A stretch of DNA of 64,000 nt from Achromobacter xylosoxidans (GTDB lineage: Bacteria; Pseudomonadota; Gammaproteobacteria; Burkholderiales; Burkholderiaceae_B): positions 403,604 through 467,603 of the forward strand of contig NZ_MTLG01000075.1 in NCBI RefSeq assembly GCF_002192695.1, given 5' to 3'. The first letter of the stretch is position 1; the number at the start of each line of letters is the position of its first letter. The notes under the pieces were generated by a model, which did no database searches, was not told where the DNA came from, and saw only the letters and a list, made by a program, of their open reading frames with translations. A program made the translations under genes and the position numbers. This document shows positions 34,194 through 42,820 of the stretch, one piece after another.

Positions 34194-34922
34194 TTAGGCG
34201 AAGTGCGCCTTCAGGTCTTCCAGGCCGCCGATCAGCGCGCCGTTGATGAACACCTGCGGGGCGGTGCCCTTGCCCGAGACGGCGCCGATCACGCGGCCAC
34301 GGACCTTGTTTTCCAGCGGGATCTCGATCGGGGCGTAGCCCTTGGCATCCAGCAGCGCCTTGGCTTCCACGCAGAACGGGCAGCCCGGCTTGGAGAACAC
34401 GACCACCTGGTCGGGCTTCTTGGCCGACGGGGCGAAGTGGGCCAGCATGGTGTCGGCGTCCGACACTTCAAACGGGTCGCCTTCCTTTTCCGGCTCGATA
34501 AACATCTTCTGGACCACGCCGTCCTTGACCAGCATGGAATAGCGCCAGCTGCGCTTGCCGAAGCCCAGGTCGCTCTTGTCGACCAGCATGCCCATGCCTT
34601 CGGTGAACTCGCCGTTGCCGTCGGGCAGCAGCGTGATATTGGCCGATTCCTGATCCTTGGCCCATTCGTTCATGACGAAGGTGTCGTTGACCGACACGCA
34701 GACGATGCTGTCCACACCGGCGGCGAAGAAGGCGGGAGCCAGTTCGTTGTAGCGCGGCAGGTGGGTCGACGAGCAGGTCGGCGTGAAGGCGCCGGGCAGG
34801 GAAAAGACCACGACGGTCTTGTTCTTGAACAGGTCATCGGACGTCACCTTCTTCCAGGTGTTGTCCTCACGGACCGGGAACGTTACGTTCGGAACACGTT
34901 GGCCTTCGCGGTTTTGCAGCAT
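34194..34922 (-). CDS. Peroxiredoxin 5-glutaredoxin hybrid protein
   Basis: 242 residues with two domains: Prx5-type peroxidase (about 1-165; peroxidatic Cys50 in PGAFTPTCS) and a C-terminal glutaredoxin (about 170-242; C181-P-F-C184, cis-Pro in TAPQVFING). The fused Grx lets glutathione reduce the peroxidase directly, detoxifying H2O2 and alkyl peroxides in the cytoplasm. The AT-rich upstream DNA probably holds the promoter. The Lpd-like reductase gene lies downstream. Confidence 0.95.
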   Translation of the reverse strand: MLQNREGQRVPNVTFPVREDNTWKKVTSDDLFKNKTVVVFSLPGAFTPTCSSTHLPRYNELAPAFFAAGVDSIVCVSVNDTFVMNEWAKDQESANITLLPDGNGEFTEGMGMLVDKSDLGFGKRSWRYSMLVKDGVVQKMFIEPEKEGDPFEVSDADTMLAHFAPSAKKPDQVVVFSKPGCPFCVEAKALLDAKGYAPIEIPLENKVRGRVIGAVSGKGTAPQVFINGALIGGLEDLKAHFA

Positions 34923-34949
34923 TCAAATCTCTCCTTGGGGTAGCGGGGT

Positions 34950-35075
34950 TGTTTGACTAACCACCATGGAAAGAATGATAAATCCTTACTATCAATTATT
35001 CAAATTTAATAAATTCAATGCATCAATAGATTTTGGCAATGAACAAATAGCCAACGCGAGACCGGATCTATCATA
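34950..35075 (-). promoter_or_regulatory. AT-rich upstream region of the Prx-Grx gene
   Basis: A sharp drop in GC marks about 34,965-35,060. One half-site resembling OxyR recognition (ATAA-N7-CTAT, near 34,979-34,993) is visible; the rest of the OxyR pattern is not. The composition alone argues for a promoter; the regulator is uncertain. Confidence 0.35.
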
Positions 35076-35098
35076 GCCCGGCCCCGCATCTGGGGAAA

Positions 35099-35299
35099 TT
35101 ACACCGCCACGGGCGCGTAGCCGGCGTCGCGGATCGCGTCCTCGATCTTGTCGGCGTCATCGGCCCCCGTCACGGTCACGCGGTGCGTGGGCAGGTCGAT
35201 CGTGACGCTCGCGCCCGGCGCGGCCTGGTTCACCGCGGCCGTGATGGTCTTGGCGCAATGGCCGCAGGTCATGTCAGCCACTTGGAACTCGATGCTCAT
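35099..35299 (-). CDS. copZ: Copper chaperone CopZ (HMA domain)
   Basis: 66-residue single HMA domain with the metal motif MTCGHC (Cys12, Cys15) and a C-terminal IRDAGYAP. It carries Cu(I) to a P-type ATPase or buffers it. ATG at 35299 follows GGAGATAACT; a frame continuing 7 codons upstream lacks a ribosome site. It is divergent from cueR, and the CueR-type promoter at 35356-35386 drives it. A copA gene is not in the window. Confidence 0.94.
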   Translation of the reverse strand: MSIEFQVADMTCGHCAKTITAAVNQAAPGASVTIDLPTHRVTVTGADDADKIEDAIRDAGYAPVAV

Positions 35300-35355
35300 A
35301 GTTATCTCCATAGGATTCAAGGGTGATGGACTGCGTTTCGTCCACCATGGAAAGC

Positions 35356-35386
35356 AGCTTAAACCTTCCTATCATGGCAAGGTCAA
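35356..35386 (-). promoter_or_regulatory. CueR-type promoter of copZ
   Basis: Minus strand: -35 TTGACC (35381-35386), a 19-bp spacer and -10 TAAGCT (35356-35361). The over-long 19-bp spacer and the inverted arms ACCTT-N11-AAGGT (35363-35383) are the hallmark of MerR-family copper promoters. cueR lies 38 bp away on the other strand. Confidence 0.88.
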
Positions 35387-35423
35387 GCGTAGAATCGCAC
35401 TCAGGCTACACAGGAGCAGAGCA

Positions 35424-35816
35424 ATGAATATCGGAGAGGCATCCAAGAGTTCCGGCATTTCCGCCAAGATGATCCGCTACTACGAAAGCATCGGCCTGAT
35501 CAGCCCCGCCGGGCGCACGGATTCCGGCTACCGCGTGTACAGCGACCACGATCTGCATACGCTGCATTTCGTGCGCCGCGCGCGCGACCTGGGTTTTTCG
35601 GTGGAACAGATGAATGAGCTGCTGGCGCTGTGGAAGGACCGCAGCCGCGCCAGCGCCGACGTCAAGCGCATCGCGCTAGAACACGTGCAGGAACTGGAGC
35701 GCAAGGCCGAGGCGCTGCGCGACATGGCGGCCACCCTGAAGCATCTGGCCGAGCACTGCCAGGGCAATGACAGGCCGGACTGCCCGATACTGGAAGGCCT
35801 GGGCTGCAAGCACTGA
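35424..35816 (+). CDS. cueR: MerR-family copper-responsive activator CueR
   Basis: 130-residue regulator: MerR HTH (about residues 1-70, MNIGEASKSSGISAKMIRYYESIGLI), dimerisation helix (about 80-110) and metal loop C112-x7-C120 (CQGNDRPDC), the same spacing and numbering as E. coli CueR. That favours Cu(I)/Ag(I). ATG at 35424 has AGGAG 7 bp upstream; the open frame farther upstream overlaps copZ and is not CueR. Convergent with rlmD. Confidence 0.95.
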   Translation: MNIGEASKSSGISAKMIRYYESIGLISPAGRTDSGYRVYSDHDLHTLHFVRRARDLGFSVEQMNELLALWKDRSRASADVKRIALEHVQELERKAEALRDMAATLKHLAEHCQGNDRPDCPILEGLGCKH

Positions 35817-35841
35817 AGCGGCCCAGGCCCTTTCTGCAGCG

Positions 35842-37329
35842 TCAGTCCTGCGCTTCGGCCGCAACCTTGGCGTGATAGGCATCGGTGGCGGCCTGCTTGG
35901 CGGCCGCCTTCTCGGCGGCGGCCGCGGCCTTGGCCTCTTCCGCGGCGGCCGCTTCGGCCGCCGCCTGGATGGCGCGCTGGCGGGCGCGTTCCCGCACGAC
36001 CTGGATGCCTTCGGCGTCCAGCGATTCGAACACCGCGATGGACTCCACGTGGCCCGTGTGCGGGAACATGTTGATCACGCCCGCGCTCTTCAACACATAG
36101 CCGCCTTCATGCACCATGATGGCCGCATCGCGCGCCAGCGTGGCCGGGTTACAGGACACGTAGACGATGCGCACGGGACGCTCGTGCGCCTCCAACAGCG
36201 ACAGGGCCTGCGCCACGGCATGCGCGCCTTCGCGCGGCGGATCGATCAGCATGCGGTCGAAATAGCCCAGGCCGCGCAGCCATTCCACGTCCACCTCGAA
36301 CAGGTTCAGGGTGGCGAAGCTGGTGCGATCGCCCAGGCCGTGGCGCGATGCCGCGTCGAAAGCGCGGTCGGTCAGCGCCTTGCTGCCTTCCACGCCCACG
36401 GCTTCCCTGCCCTGCGTCGCCAGCGGCAGCGTGAAATTGCCCAGCCCGCAGAACAGGTCGGCCACGCGGTCGGTAGTCTGCACTTCCAGCAGCTTCAGCG
36501 CGCGCGACACCATCGCGCGGTTGATGGCGTGGTTGACCTGGGTGAAATCGGTGGGCCGGTACGGCATGCGCAGGCCGAACTCCGGCATGGTGTAGGCCAG
36601 CGTATCGCCGTGTTCGCGCTCCAGCGGATGCACGGTCTCCGGACCCTTGGACTGCAGCCACCACTGCACGTTGTGCCTGGCGGCAAAGGCGCGCAGGATG
36701 GCGATGTCGCCGTCGGTCAGCGGCAGCAGGTGGCGCAAGACCAGCGCGGTCACGCCCTCGCCCAGCGACACTTCGATCTGCGGCATGCGGTCCGGCGCGG
36801 ACATGGAGCCGATCATTTCGCGCAAGGGGATCAGCAGGTCGCTGACGTGGCGCGGCAGCACATGGCATTCGCGCATGTCGGCCACGTAGCTGCTCTTGCG
36901 CTCATGGAAGCCGACCAGCACGCCGCCCTTCTTGGGCACCACGCGCACCGACAGGCGGGCGCGGTAGCGGTACCCCCAGGTCGGGCCCTGCAGCGGCGCC
37001 AGGATGCGCGCCGGTCGCAGCTTGCCGACGTGCCAGAAGGTGTCTTCCAGCGAGCGTTGCTTGATGGCTACCTGCGTGCTGGGCTCCAGGTGCTGCATGG
37101 CACAGCCGCCACAGACGCCGAAATGCGGACAGCGCGGCGCCACCCGCTGCGACGATGGCCGCAGTACCTCGTCCACGCGTGCGATCTCGTAGGACGGCTT
37201 GCGGCGCAGCGTAACCGTGGTGACCCGTTCGCCCGGCAAGGCGCCGTCCACGAAGACGACCTTCCCGTCGCGGCGGGCGATACCCCTGGCTTCCAGGTCC
37301 AGGGATTCAATACTCAAAACGTCAGACAT
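35842..37329 (-). CDS. rlmD: 23S rRNA (uracil1939-C5)-methyltransferase RlmD
   Basis: 495 residues. TRAM-like N-terminus (about 1-58), iron-sulphur ligands Cys67, Cys73 and Cys76 ([10 protein letters not shown]) plus a fourth Cys in MRECHVLP near 154. SAM region [14 protein letters not shown], then LIDPPREG and the nucleophile in [12 protein letters not shown]. It ends with an extra tail of about 50 residues after residue 445, rich in Ala, Glu and Lys, predicted helical or coiled coil; E. coli RlmD (433 residues) lacks it. Confidence 0.94.
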   Translation of the reverse strand: MSDVLSIESLDLEARGIARRDGKVVFVDGALPGERVTTVTLRRKPSYEIARVDEVLRPSSQRVAPRCPHFGVCGGCAMQHLEPSTQVAIKQRSLEDTFWHVGKLRPARILAPLQGPTWGYRYRARLSVRVVPKKGGVLVGFHERKSSYVADMRECHVLPRHVSDLLIPLREMIGSMSAPDRMPQIEVSLGEGVTALVLRHLLPLTDGDIAILRAFAARHNVQWWLQSKGPETVHPLEREHGDTLAYTMPEFGLRMPYRPTDFTQVNHAINRAMVSRALKLLEVQTTDRVADLFCGLGNFTLPLATQGREAVGVEGSKALTDRAFDAASRHGLGDRTSFATLNLFEVDVEWLRGLGYFDRMLIDPPREGAHAVAQALSLLEAHERPVRIVYVSCNPATLARDAAIMVHEGGYVLKSAGVINMFPHTGHVESIAVFESLDAEGIQVVRERARQRAIQAAAEAAAAEEAKAAAAAEKAAAKQAATDAYHAKVAAEAQD

Positions 37330-37358
37330 CTCACGCAGTCCAGAAGAATTACACGCAA

Positions 37359-37375
37359 CCTTCTATTGTAGAAGG
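37359..37375 (-). promoter_or_regulatory. Inverted repeat over a -10 candidate upstream of rlmD
   Basis: CCTTCTA (37359-37365), TTG, TAGAAGG (37369-37375). On the minus strand it contains TACAAT (37365-37370), a good -10 box 30-36 bp before the rlmD ATG. The palindrome could let a repressor cover the promoter; no convincing -35 was found. Confidence 0.4.
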
Positions 37376-37427
37376 ACTGCGGCCAATCCTGGAAATGGCG
37401 ATGTGGGGCCGGAACATCCGGCCAATG

Positions 37428-37476
37428 AAAAAAGGGCTTGCCGCCGACCGCGAGTATCGCCAGTCCCGGCAAGCCC
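37428..37476 (-). terminator. Rho-independent terminator of the TorF-like gene
   Basis: On the minus strand GGGCTTGCCG (37476-37467) pairs with CGGCAAGCCC (37443-37434), followed by six T (37433-37428). It lies 36 bp after the stop of the 37513-38265 gene. Confidence 0.8.
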
Positions 37477-37512
37477 AAAGCCGGCGCTGTCAGGCGCCGC
37501 CACGGATATCGG

Positions 37513-38265
37513 TCAGAAGGCGCGCGCCACCGAGAAGACCGCGCCCAGTCGGCCCGAAGGATGGCCGTACTTGGTCGGCAGCCAGTTGTCCTTGGTCGCG
37601 CCGACCGCCGCCAGGCCCAGGATCCAGCCTTTCAGATCCTTGGTCACGCCGACCTTGTAGTCGACGTAGTGGCCGATGGAGTCGCCGTCCATATTGGTCT
37701 GGTTCTTGAGCTTCTGGTAGCCCAGGTGGCCGACCAGGCCCCAGCCGTCGCCCAGGTCGAAGTTGGCCGTGCCGTCCAGGTACCAGGTGCCCTTGCTGTC
37801 CGGCGTGCTGAAGAAGTCGCTGGGCGTGTAGGAGTACTTGAGGCTGTAGTTGCCGTAGGACGCGCCCAGGTAGAGGTCGGTGTTGTTGTAGTTGCCGCCC
37901 TTCGGCGAGCTGGAACCCGGGTAGTAGTAATGCAGCACGCCCGCGTCCAGTGTGAAGCCGCCGCCCACCTCGCCTTTCCAGCCGCCATAGAAATCCATTT
38001 CCAGGTTGCCGTCGGTGAAGACGAAGTCGGACACGTTGGAGTTCCAGTTGCCCAGGTAGAAGCCGGAACTGTGGGTCAGGTCGAAACCCAGCTGCACGGC
38101 GGGCCGGAAGTCGGTCTGCGAATAGCCGCGGAAACGGTAATCGCTGACGATGGCGGCGTTGCCGCTGAGCGAGAATCCGCCGCCCAGATCGGTGGGTTCG
38201 GCCTGCGCCGTCGCGGCGAAACAAGCGGCGAGCGCCAGGGGCACGGCTAGCAACGTCTTCTTCAT
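37513..38265 (-). CDS. TorF-family putative porin
   Basis: 250-residue outer-membrane beta-barrel protein of the TorF/TIGR02001 type. Signal peptide MKKTLLAVPLALAACFAATAQA, then GFSLSGNAAIVSDYRFRGYSQTD-type first strands (SDYRFRGYSQT is diagnostic) and a C-terminal VFSVARAF ending in Phe. ATG at 38265 with AGGA upstream is preferred to one 18 codons earlier. Solute unknown. Flanked by its own terminator; monocistronic. Confidence 0.9.
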   Translation of the reverse strand: MKKTLLAVPLALAACFAATAQAEPTDLGGGFSLSGNAAIVSDYRFRGYSQTDFRPAVQLGFDLTHSSGFYLGNWNSNVSDFVFTDGNLEMDFYGGWKGEVGGGFTLDAGVLHYYYPGSSSPKGGNYNNTDLYLGASYGNYSLKYSYTPSDFFSTPDSKGTWYLDGTANFDLGDGWGLVGHLGYQKLKNQTNMDGDSIGHYVDYKVGVTKDLKGWILGLAAVGATKDNWLPTKYGHPSGRLGAVFSVARAF

Positions 38266-38621
38266 GGTGCGGAGTCCTGATCGGATTTGTCGAGTAGGTA
38301 GATGGCCGGAGCGCATCACTAGGACCGGCGGTGCAGCGTTTGAAACCGGTTCCTACTCCACCAAGCAATGTCCGTGCCAGGTCTGGCGCCGGCCCCTATC
38401 GCCCCGCATGCGCCACGGCGCCGCCCGCCACGCACCAGGACGGTGCAGGCACGGGTCCGCGCGCACGCATTCATGCGCCATGACGGGGAGTCCGGGGCGC
38501 ACGGGTACGTCCTGGGCCTGCGCCACACATCAATCCGCGACGCCCAATGAAAAAACCCCGGCACGCGACTGCGTGTCCGGGGTTGCTTGCCTGAGCCAGC
38601 CGGGACGGCCGGCCAAGGCGC
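38266..38621. other. 356-bp gap between the TorF-like and Spy-like genes
   Basis: Both flanking genes are on the minus strand. The gap contains the Spy-like gene's terminator at 38549-38584 and presumably the TorF promoter near 38,290-38,350 (GAACCGGTTTC region). Nothing else could be supported; a few short plus-strand frames have no start signals. Confidence 0.45.
38549..38584 (-). terminator. Rho-independent terminator of the Spy-like gene
   Basis: AACCCCGG (38554-38561) pairs with CCGGGGTT (38577-38584), continued inside by CACGC/GCGTG around GACT. On the minus strand six or seven T follow. It lies 38 bp after the stop codon at 38622. Confidence 0.88.
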
Positions 38622-39236
38622 TTAGTTGGCCGCAGGCTTGGCCGGCGCGGCCGGCGCGGCTGCCGCGGGCGCTTCGGCCCTACCCTTGCCATGGCGCCCT
38701 TCCATCCGGGCGTGGCGCTCCTGCATGCGGTCCTGGCGTTCCTTGACGAACTTGGTCACCTGGCCGCGCTGGGTCTCGTTCAGGCTGTCCCAGACGGCCA
38801 GCCACTGGTCGCGCACCTGCTTGGCCTGGGGACCGAAGGCCTCACGCGATTTTTCGGACTGCTCGACCAGCGCGCGGGGATCCAGCTTGCCGCTGTCCAG
38901 TTGCGCCTTCAGCAGGTCGTGGCGCTTGCCGCCAGAGGCGCGCATGGCTTCGTGCAGGCTGCGTTGGCCGTCCTGCGCGGTCTTGAACAAGGCCTGCTGC
39001 TTGTCGTCCAGCTTCAGCTCGGCGACCTGCGCCTTGGTCACGGGACCCAGGCCGGGAACGAAGAGGCCGTCGCGCATGCCTTTGTGGAACCCGCCGCGCT
39101 GGCCGTCGTGCATGGCGGCGGGACCGCCGTCAGCGGGAGGAGGAGGCGCAGCCATGGCGGAGCCGGCCACCATGCCGCCCGTCGCGGCGACAAGTGCAAG
39201 AGCGGCCAAATTGGAGCGGATAGCGAATCGGGACAT
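38622..39236 (-). CDS. Spy/CpxP-like (LTXXQ) periplasmic protein
   Basis: 204 residues. ATG at 39236 after AGGAG gives MSRFAIRSNLAALALVAATGG, a signal peptide cleaved near AMA-AP (about 29). The mature part is helical and charged, with a Pro/Asp-rich start, LNETQRGQVTKF (an LTxxQ-type repeat, about 158) and a His/Arg-rich segment (ERHARMEGRHGKG), then an Ala/Pro tail. Spy-family proteins are periplasmic chaperones or envelope-stress modulators. The His-rich stretch might bind metal (inference). Confidence 0.82.
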   Translation of the reverse strand: MSRFAIRSNLAALALVAATGGMVAGSAMAAPPPPADGGPAAMHDGQRGGFHKGMRDGLFVPGLGPVTKAQVAELKLDDKQQALFKTAQDGQRSLHEAMRASGGKRHDLLKAQLDSGKLDPRALVEQSEKSREAFGPQAKQVRDQWLAVWDSLNETQRGQVTKFVKERQDRMQERHARMEGRHGKGRAEAPAAAAPAAPAKPAAN

Positions 39237-39348
39237 GTAGGTCTCCTGAAAGTGAAGAAAGCGAGGCCATTGTGCGGTGGCCCCGGTTTCATCCAGGTTT
39301 CGTCCAGGCAAGCAATGTTTCAGTCGATTGCGCAGGCGCCAGACGCAA

Positions 39349-39373
39349 GAACGGGGCCGCGCGGGCCCCGTTC
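39349..39373 (-). terminator. Hairpin after the exonuclease gene
   Basis: Perfect 10-bp stem GAACGGGGCC (39349-39358) / GGCCCCGTTC (39364-39373) with a 5-nt loop, 44 bp after the exonuclease stop. Only a short, interrupted T-rich stretch follows on the minus strand. Confidence 0.6.
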
Positions 39374-39416
39374 GATCCTGCCTGCCGGAAGACGGATCTT
39401 CCGGCCGCGACGCAGC

Positions 39417-40196
39417 TCAGTTGGCGTCCCAGGCCGCCATGTACTCCTTCCAGTGCGGCGCATCGCTGGCGCTGAGCGTGTCGCGCACCAGCGCGATTTC
39501 CGCTTCATAGGAGGTGCGGTCGAGTTCGCCGCGCAGGAAACGGAATCGGCAATACACCAGCCAGGTGTTGACCACGTCGGTTTCGCAATAGGCCCGCACC
39601 TCGTCGGCGCGGCCCTGGCTCCAGGCCTCCCACACCTTGCTGCCGTCCATGCCCAGCTTGCCCGGAAAGCCGCAGAGCTTGGCCAGTTCGTCCAACGGCG
39701 CGTTGGCGCGGCCGTTGTACTTGGCCAGCAGGTCCATCAGGTCCAAGTGGCGGGAGTGGTAGCGCGAGATGTAGTTGTTGAACTTGAAATCGCGGTCTTC
39801 CTCGCCCATGTCCCAGTAACGCGGCGCGGGCACGCCCTGGATCAGGCTGCGGTAATGCAGCACCGGCAGGTCGAAGCCGGAACCGTTCCAACTGACGAGC
39901 TTGGGCGTGTAGCGCTCGATGGTCTTGAAGAAGCCCGCCAGCAAGGCGGCTTCGGGATCATCGGGCTGGCCCAGGGTCTTGACGCGAAAGCCCTGGTCGT
40001 CGCGGAACACGCAGCCCACCACCGCCACCTTGTGCAGATGCAGCGGCAGGAAATCATGGCCCACGGCCTCGCGCCGCGCGGTCAGCGCGCGCTCGACCAC
40101 TTCCTGATCGGGAACGTCAGCCCCCCAGCCGTTGAGCTTGCGCAGCCCCTCGGCGTCGGGGATGGTTTCCAGGTCGAAGACGAGAGTGGGCGTCAT
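39417..40196 (-). CDS. Predicted 3'-5' exonuclease, PolB-like DEDD family
   Basis: 259-residue protein of the DNA_pol_B_exo2 family. Exo I FDLETIPD (Asp8, Glu10), Exo II SWNGSGFDLPVLHYR near 105 and Exo III YCETDVVNTWLVY near 205 form the four-acidic-residue site. It has no polymerase domain. The ATG at 40196 overlaps the nlpD stop (ATGA), so translation is coupled to surE-pcm-nlpD. The frame extends upstream, but only as a shadow of nlpD. Substrate (DNA or RNA) unknown; a repair role is the usual guess. Confidence 0.88.
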   Translation of the reverse strand: MTPTLVFDLETIPDAEGLRKLNGWGADVPDQEVVERALTARREAVGHDFLPLHLHKVAVVGCVFRDDQGFRVKTLGQPDDPEAALLAGFFKTIERYTPKLVSWNGSGFDLPVLHYRSLIQGVPAPRYWDMGEEDRDFKFNNYISRYHSRHLDLMDLLAKYNGRANAPLDELAKLCGFPGKLGMDGSKVWEAWSQGRADEVRAYCETDVVNTWLVYCRFRFLRGELDRTSYEAEIALVRDTLSASDAPHWKEYMAAWDAN

Positions 40197-41047
40197 CGGG
40201 CGGGCAGATACTGCATGGGGTCCACCGGCTGGCCTTGGCGGCGGATCTCGAAGTGCAGGCGCGGCGACGTGGTGTCGCTTTGGCCGAGTTCGGCGATCTT
40301 GGCGCCGCGCTTGACGTTCTGGCCCGTCTTCACCAGCACCGCGCGGTTGTGCGCGTAAGCGGTGATGAAGCCGTTCTGGTGTTCGACGATGATCAGGTTG
40401 CCCAGGCCGCGCACGCCGTTGCCGCTGTACTTGACCAGGCCGTCCGCGGCGGCGGTGACCGGATCGCCCAGCGCGCCGGCGATGTCGATGCCCTTGCTGC
40501 TGTTGTTGAAGCCCTGCACGATCTGCCCGCTGGCGGGCCAGGCCCAATTGATGACGGCCGCATCGGCCGCGCGCGTGGCCGGCTTGGTTTCAACCGGCGC
40601 CGTCGGCGGCGGCGTGGTGGTTTCGGTCGTCGGCGGCGGCAGGGTTTCCGGCTGGTCCAGCGGACGCGGCTGCGGCTTGACGGCTGCGACCGGCGCGGTC
40701 TGCGCCCCGCCGCTGGCGCCGCCGGACATCTTCAGGACCTGGCCGACCGAAATCTGGTTGGGGTCGCTGAGGTTGTTCCAGCGCTTGACGTTCTCGACGT
40801 CCACATTGTTGGCGCGGGCGATCTTGTAGAGCGTGTCGCCCGGCTTCACCACATAGGTGCCGCCGGTCTGGGTGGCCGGCGCGGGTTGCCCGCCGGTCAT
40901 GTCGACCACCGGAGCGCGAGTACCTTTGGAAGCGCAGCCAGCCAGGATGGACAGGCTGAGAGCCCCCGCGATGAAGAGCGGGCGGCGCAGGCGCGTCATG
41001 GACGCGCCCAGGGTGATATCGGTCAGTTGCAACTGCCCGTTGAGCAT
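40193..41047 (-). CDS. nlpD: NlpD-like lipoprotein: LysM plus degenerate LytM domain
   Basis: 284 residues. Lipobox LAGC (Cys38 from this start), LysM (YVVKPGDTLYKIARANN, about 70-115), Pro/Thr-rich linker, then an M23/LytM domain. The metal ligand motif HxxxD is degenerate (KGIDIAG, no His), as in E. coli NlpD, so it should activate an amidase (AmiC type), not cut peptidoglycan itself. ATG at 41047 has AGGAGAAACGT; ATG at 40999 would place the lipobox at residue 22 and is an alternative. Third gene of surE-pcm-nlpD. Confidence 0.92.
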   Translation of the reverse strand: MLNGQLQLTDITLGASMTRLRRPLFIAGALSLSILAGCASKGTRAPVVDMTGGQPAPATQTGGTYVVKPGDTLYKIARANNVDVENVKRWNNLSDPNQISVGQVLKMSGGASGGAQTAPVAAVKPQPRPLDQPETLPPPTTETTTPPPTAPVETKPATRAADAAVINWAWPASGQIVQGFNNSSKGIDIAGALGDPVTAAADGLVKYSGNGVRGLGNLIIVEHQNGFITAYAHNRAVLVKTGQNVKRGAKIAELGQSDTTSPRLHFEIRRQGQPVDPMQYLPAR

Positions 41048-41064
41048 ACGTTTCTCCTGTTTGC

Positions 41065-41889
41065 TCAAGATTGTATTCCGGCCCGTAGCGGCACAAAGCG
41101 CACGGCCTCTAATTCAGTGCGTTTCCAGCTGGCCGCGCCTGTGCGTTCGATGAGAACCAGGCGCTGGTTGGCGCCCCCTTCAGGAGCGATCAGGCGGCCA
41201 CCCGGTGCGAGCTGCGACAGCAGCGCCTGCGGGATGGCAAGGCCAGCGGCAGCCACAACGATAGCATCGAACGGCGCCACGCCGGGCAGGCCCAGCATGC
41301 CGTCGCCGTAGATCAAGCGGATCCTCGTGGTGAGCCGCAAGGCGCGCAGATGCTCGCGCGCAAGTTCATACAGTCCGCGGATGCGTTCTATGGTGTGGAC
41401 CTCGCGCACGAACTGCGCGAGCACCGCGGCCTGGTAGCCGCAGCCCGCGCCGACTTCCAGCACGCGGGTGGGAGTGCGATCCTCGCAGGCGGCGGCGATC
41501 ATGCGCGCCACCACCCAGGGCTGCGAGATGGTTTGCGAATGGCCAATGGGCAGCGCCGCGTCTTCGTAGGCGCGGCTGGCCAGGGCCTCGTCGACGAACA
41601 GGTGGCGCGGCACCGCGCCCATGGCATTCAGCACGCGCTCGTCGGTAATGCCCTGGGCCCGCAGGCGCTCGACCATGGCCTGGCGCAAGCGGTCGGAGTT
41701 CAGGCCCAGATTGCTGCCGGATGCGGGCGCGGGCGCCTGCGTCTGGCGCGGCAGCGTGGCCGCCGAAATGCGGGTGTTGCTGTTGGCGGGCGTGACGCCT
41801 GGACTGAGCCGGCCCGAGTCGTAGCGCACCGGGCCGGTGCGTCCGGGCACCGGCTGGGTCACATCAGGCTGGCTTACGCGTTTGCGCAT
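41065..41889 (-). CDS. pcm: Protein-L-isoaspartate O-methyltransferase
   Basis: 274-residue SAM-dependent repair enzyme for isoaspartyl residues. Core: [19 protein letters not shown] (about 104-122), motif [15 protein letters not shown] (about 140), YGDGMLGLP and [11 protein letters not shown]. An N-terminal extension of about 65 residues, Pro/Ser/Thr-rich, precedes the core and is absent from the 208-residue E. coli enzyme. The start at 41889 overlaps the surE end by 16 bp. Confidence 0.94.
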   Translation of the reverse strand: MRKRVSQPDVTQPVPGRTGPVRYDSGRLSPGVTPANSNTRISAATLPRQTQAPAPASGSNLGLNSDRLRQAMVERLRAQGITDERVLNAMGAVPRHLFVDEALASRAYEDAALPIGHSQTISQPWVVARMIAAACEDRTPTRVLEVGAGCGYQAAVLAQFVREVHTIERIRGLYELAREHLRALRLTTRIRLIYGDGMLGLPGVAPFDAIVVAAAGLAIPQALLSQLAPGGRLIAPEGGANQRLVLIERTGAASWKRTELEAVRFVPLRAGIQS

Positions 41890-42632
41890 AGCGGCTCCGC
41901 CCAGGTTCGGATCTCGTCGAGCTGGCTGTGCTGGGTCAGGTCCAGGCGCAGCGGCGTGACCGACACCGTGCCCTGCTCGACGGCATGGAAGTCCGTGCCG
42001 GGCGCCGCATCGGCCGCCAAGCCCACGGGTCCGATCCAATAAACGGTATCGCCATACGGCGTGGTGGTGCGCACCACCGGCTGCGAAGGATGGCGTTTGC
42101 CCAGGCGCGTGACCGCAAAGCCATGCATGTCTTCGAAACGGCGGCTGGGGATATTGACGTTCAGCAGCACCGGCGCGGCCAGCGGCTGGGCCAGATGGCG
42201 TTCGACCACCAGGCGCGCGGCGCGCGCCGCCGAATCGATGTGCGCCCAGCCTTTTTCCGCCAGCGAAAACGCGATGGCCGGGATGCCGAACAGATAGCCT
42301 TCGCTGGCGGCGGCCACGGTGCCCGAATACAGGGTGTCGTCGCCCATGTTGGCGCCGTTGTTGATGCCGGACACGACCAGGTCGGGCCGGGTATCCATCA
42401 GGCCGGTAAGCGCCACGTGCACGCAGTCGGAAGGCGTGCCATTGACGGCGATGAAGCCGTTGGAGGCGGTCCGCACCGACAGCGGCCGGTTCAGTGTCAG
42501 CGAATTGGACGCGCCGCTATGGTTGGTCTCGGGCGCGACGACGGTGAGATCGCCCAGGCCCTGCAGCGCGTCAACCAGCGCCTCGAGCCCAGGGGCCGAA
42601 TAACCATCATCGTTCGAAACCAGAATTCGCAT
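41874..42632 (-). CDS. surE: 5'/3'-nucleotidase SurE
   Basis: 252 residues. N-terminal metal site [16 protein letters not shown] (Asp8, Asp9), [10 protein letters not shown] near 40, and [23 protein letters not shown] near 88 are diagnostic. Metal-dependent nucleoside-monophosphate phosphatase linked to stationary-phase survival. First gene of surE-pcm-nlpD-exonuclease; divergent from plsY over 188 bp. Confidence 0.96.
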   Translation of the reverse strand: MRILVSNDDGYSAPGLEALVDALQGLGDLTVVAPETNHSGASNSLTLNRPLSVRTASNGFIAVNGTPSDCVHVALTGLMDTRPDLVVSGINNGANMGDDTLYSGTVAAASEGYLFGIPAIAFSLAEKGWAHIDSAARAARLVVERHLAQPLAAPVLLNVNIPSRRFEDMHGFAVTRLGKRHPSQPVVRTTTPYGDTVYWIGPVGLAADAAPGTDFHAVEQGTVSVTPLRLDLTQHSQLDEIRTWAEPLCANA

Positions 42633-42820
42633 TGTGCATCCGAAAGAAAATAAAACGCGGGTGAACGCGTCGGATTGTACCGTCCGCGGCCGCTATCCGT
42701 GCGATCGGCTGGCAAGCGGGCGCCGCCGCCCCGCTCGATAACCCGTAGCCGGGCCCGGCCCCGGGCGCGGTAGAATCCGCAGCCATTACGGCAACAACAC
42801 AACAACAACGGACCCTCTCC

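Noticed and set aside
34960..35060. A full OxyR operator upstream of the Prx-Grx gene
   Set aside because: Only one ATAA-N7-CTAT half matches; the other half-sites do not, so it is kept only as a low-confidence AT-rich promoter region.
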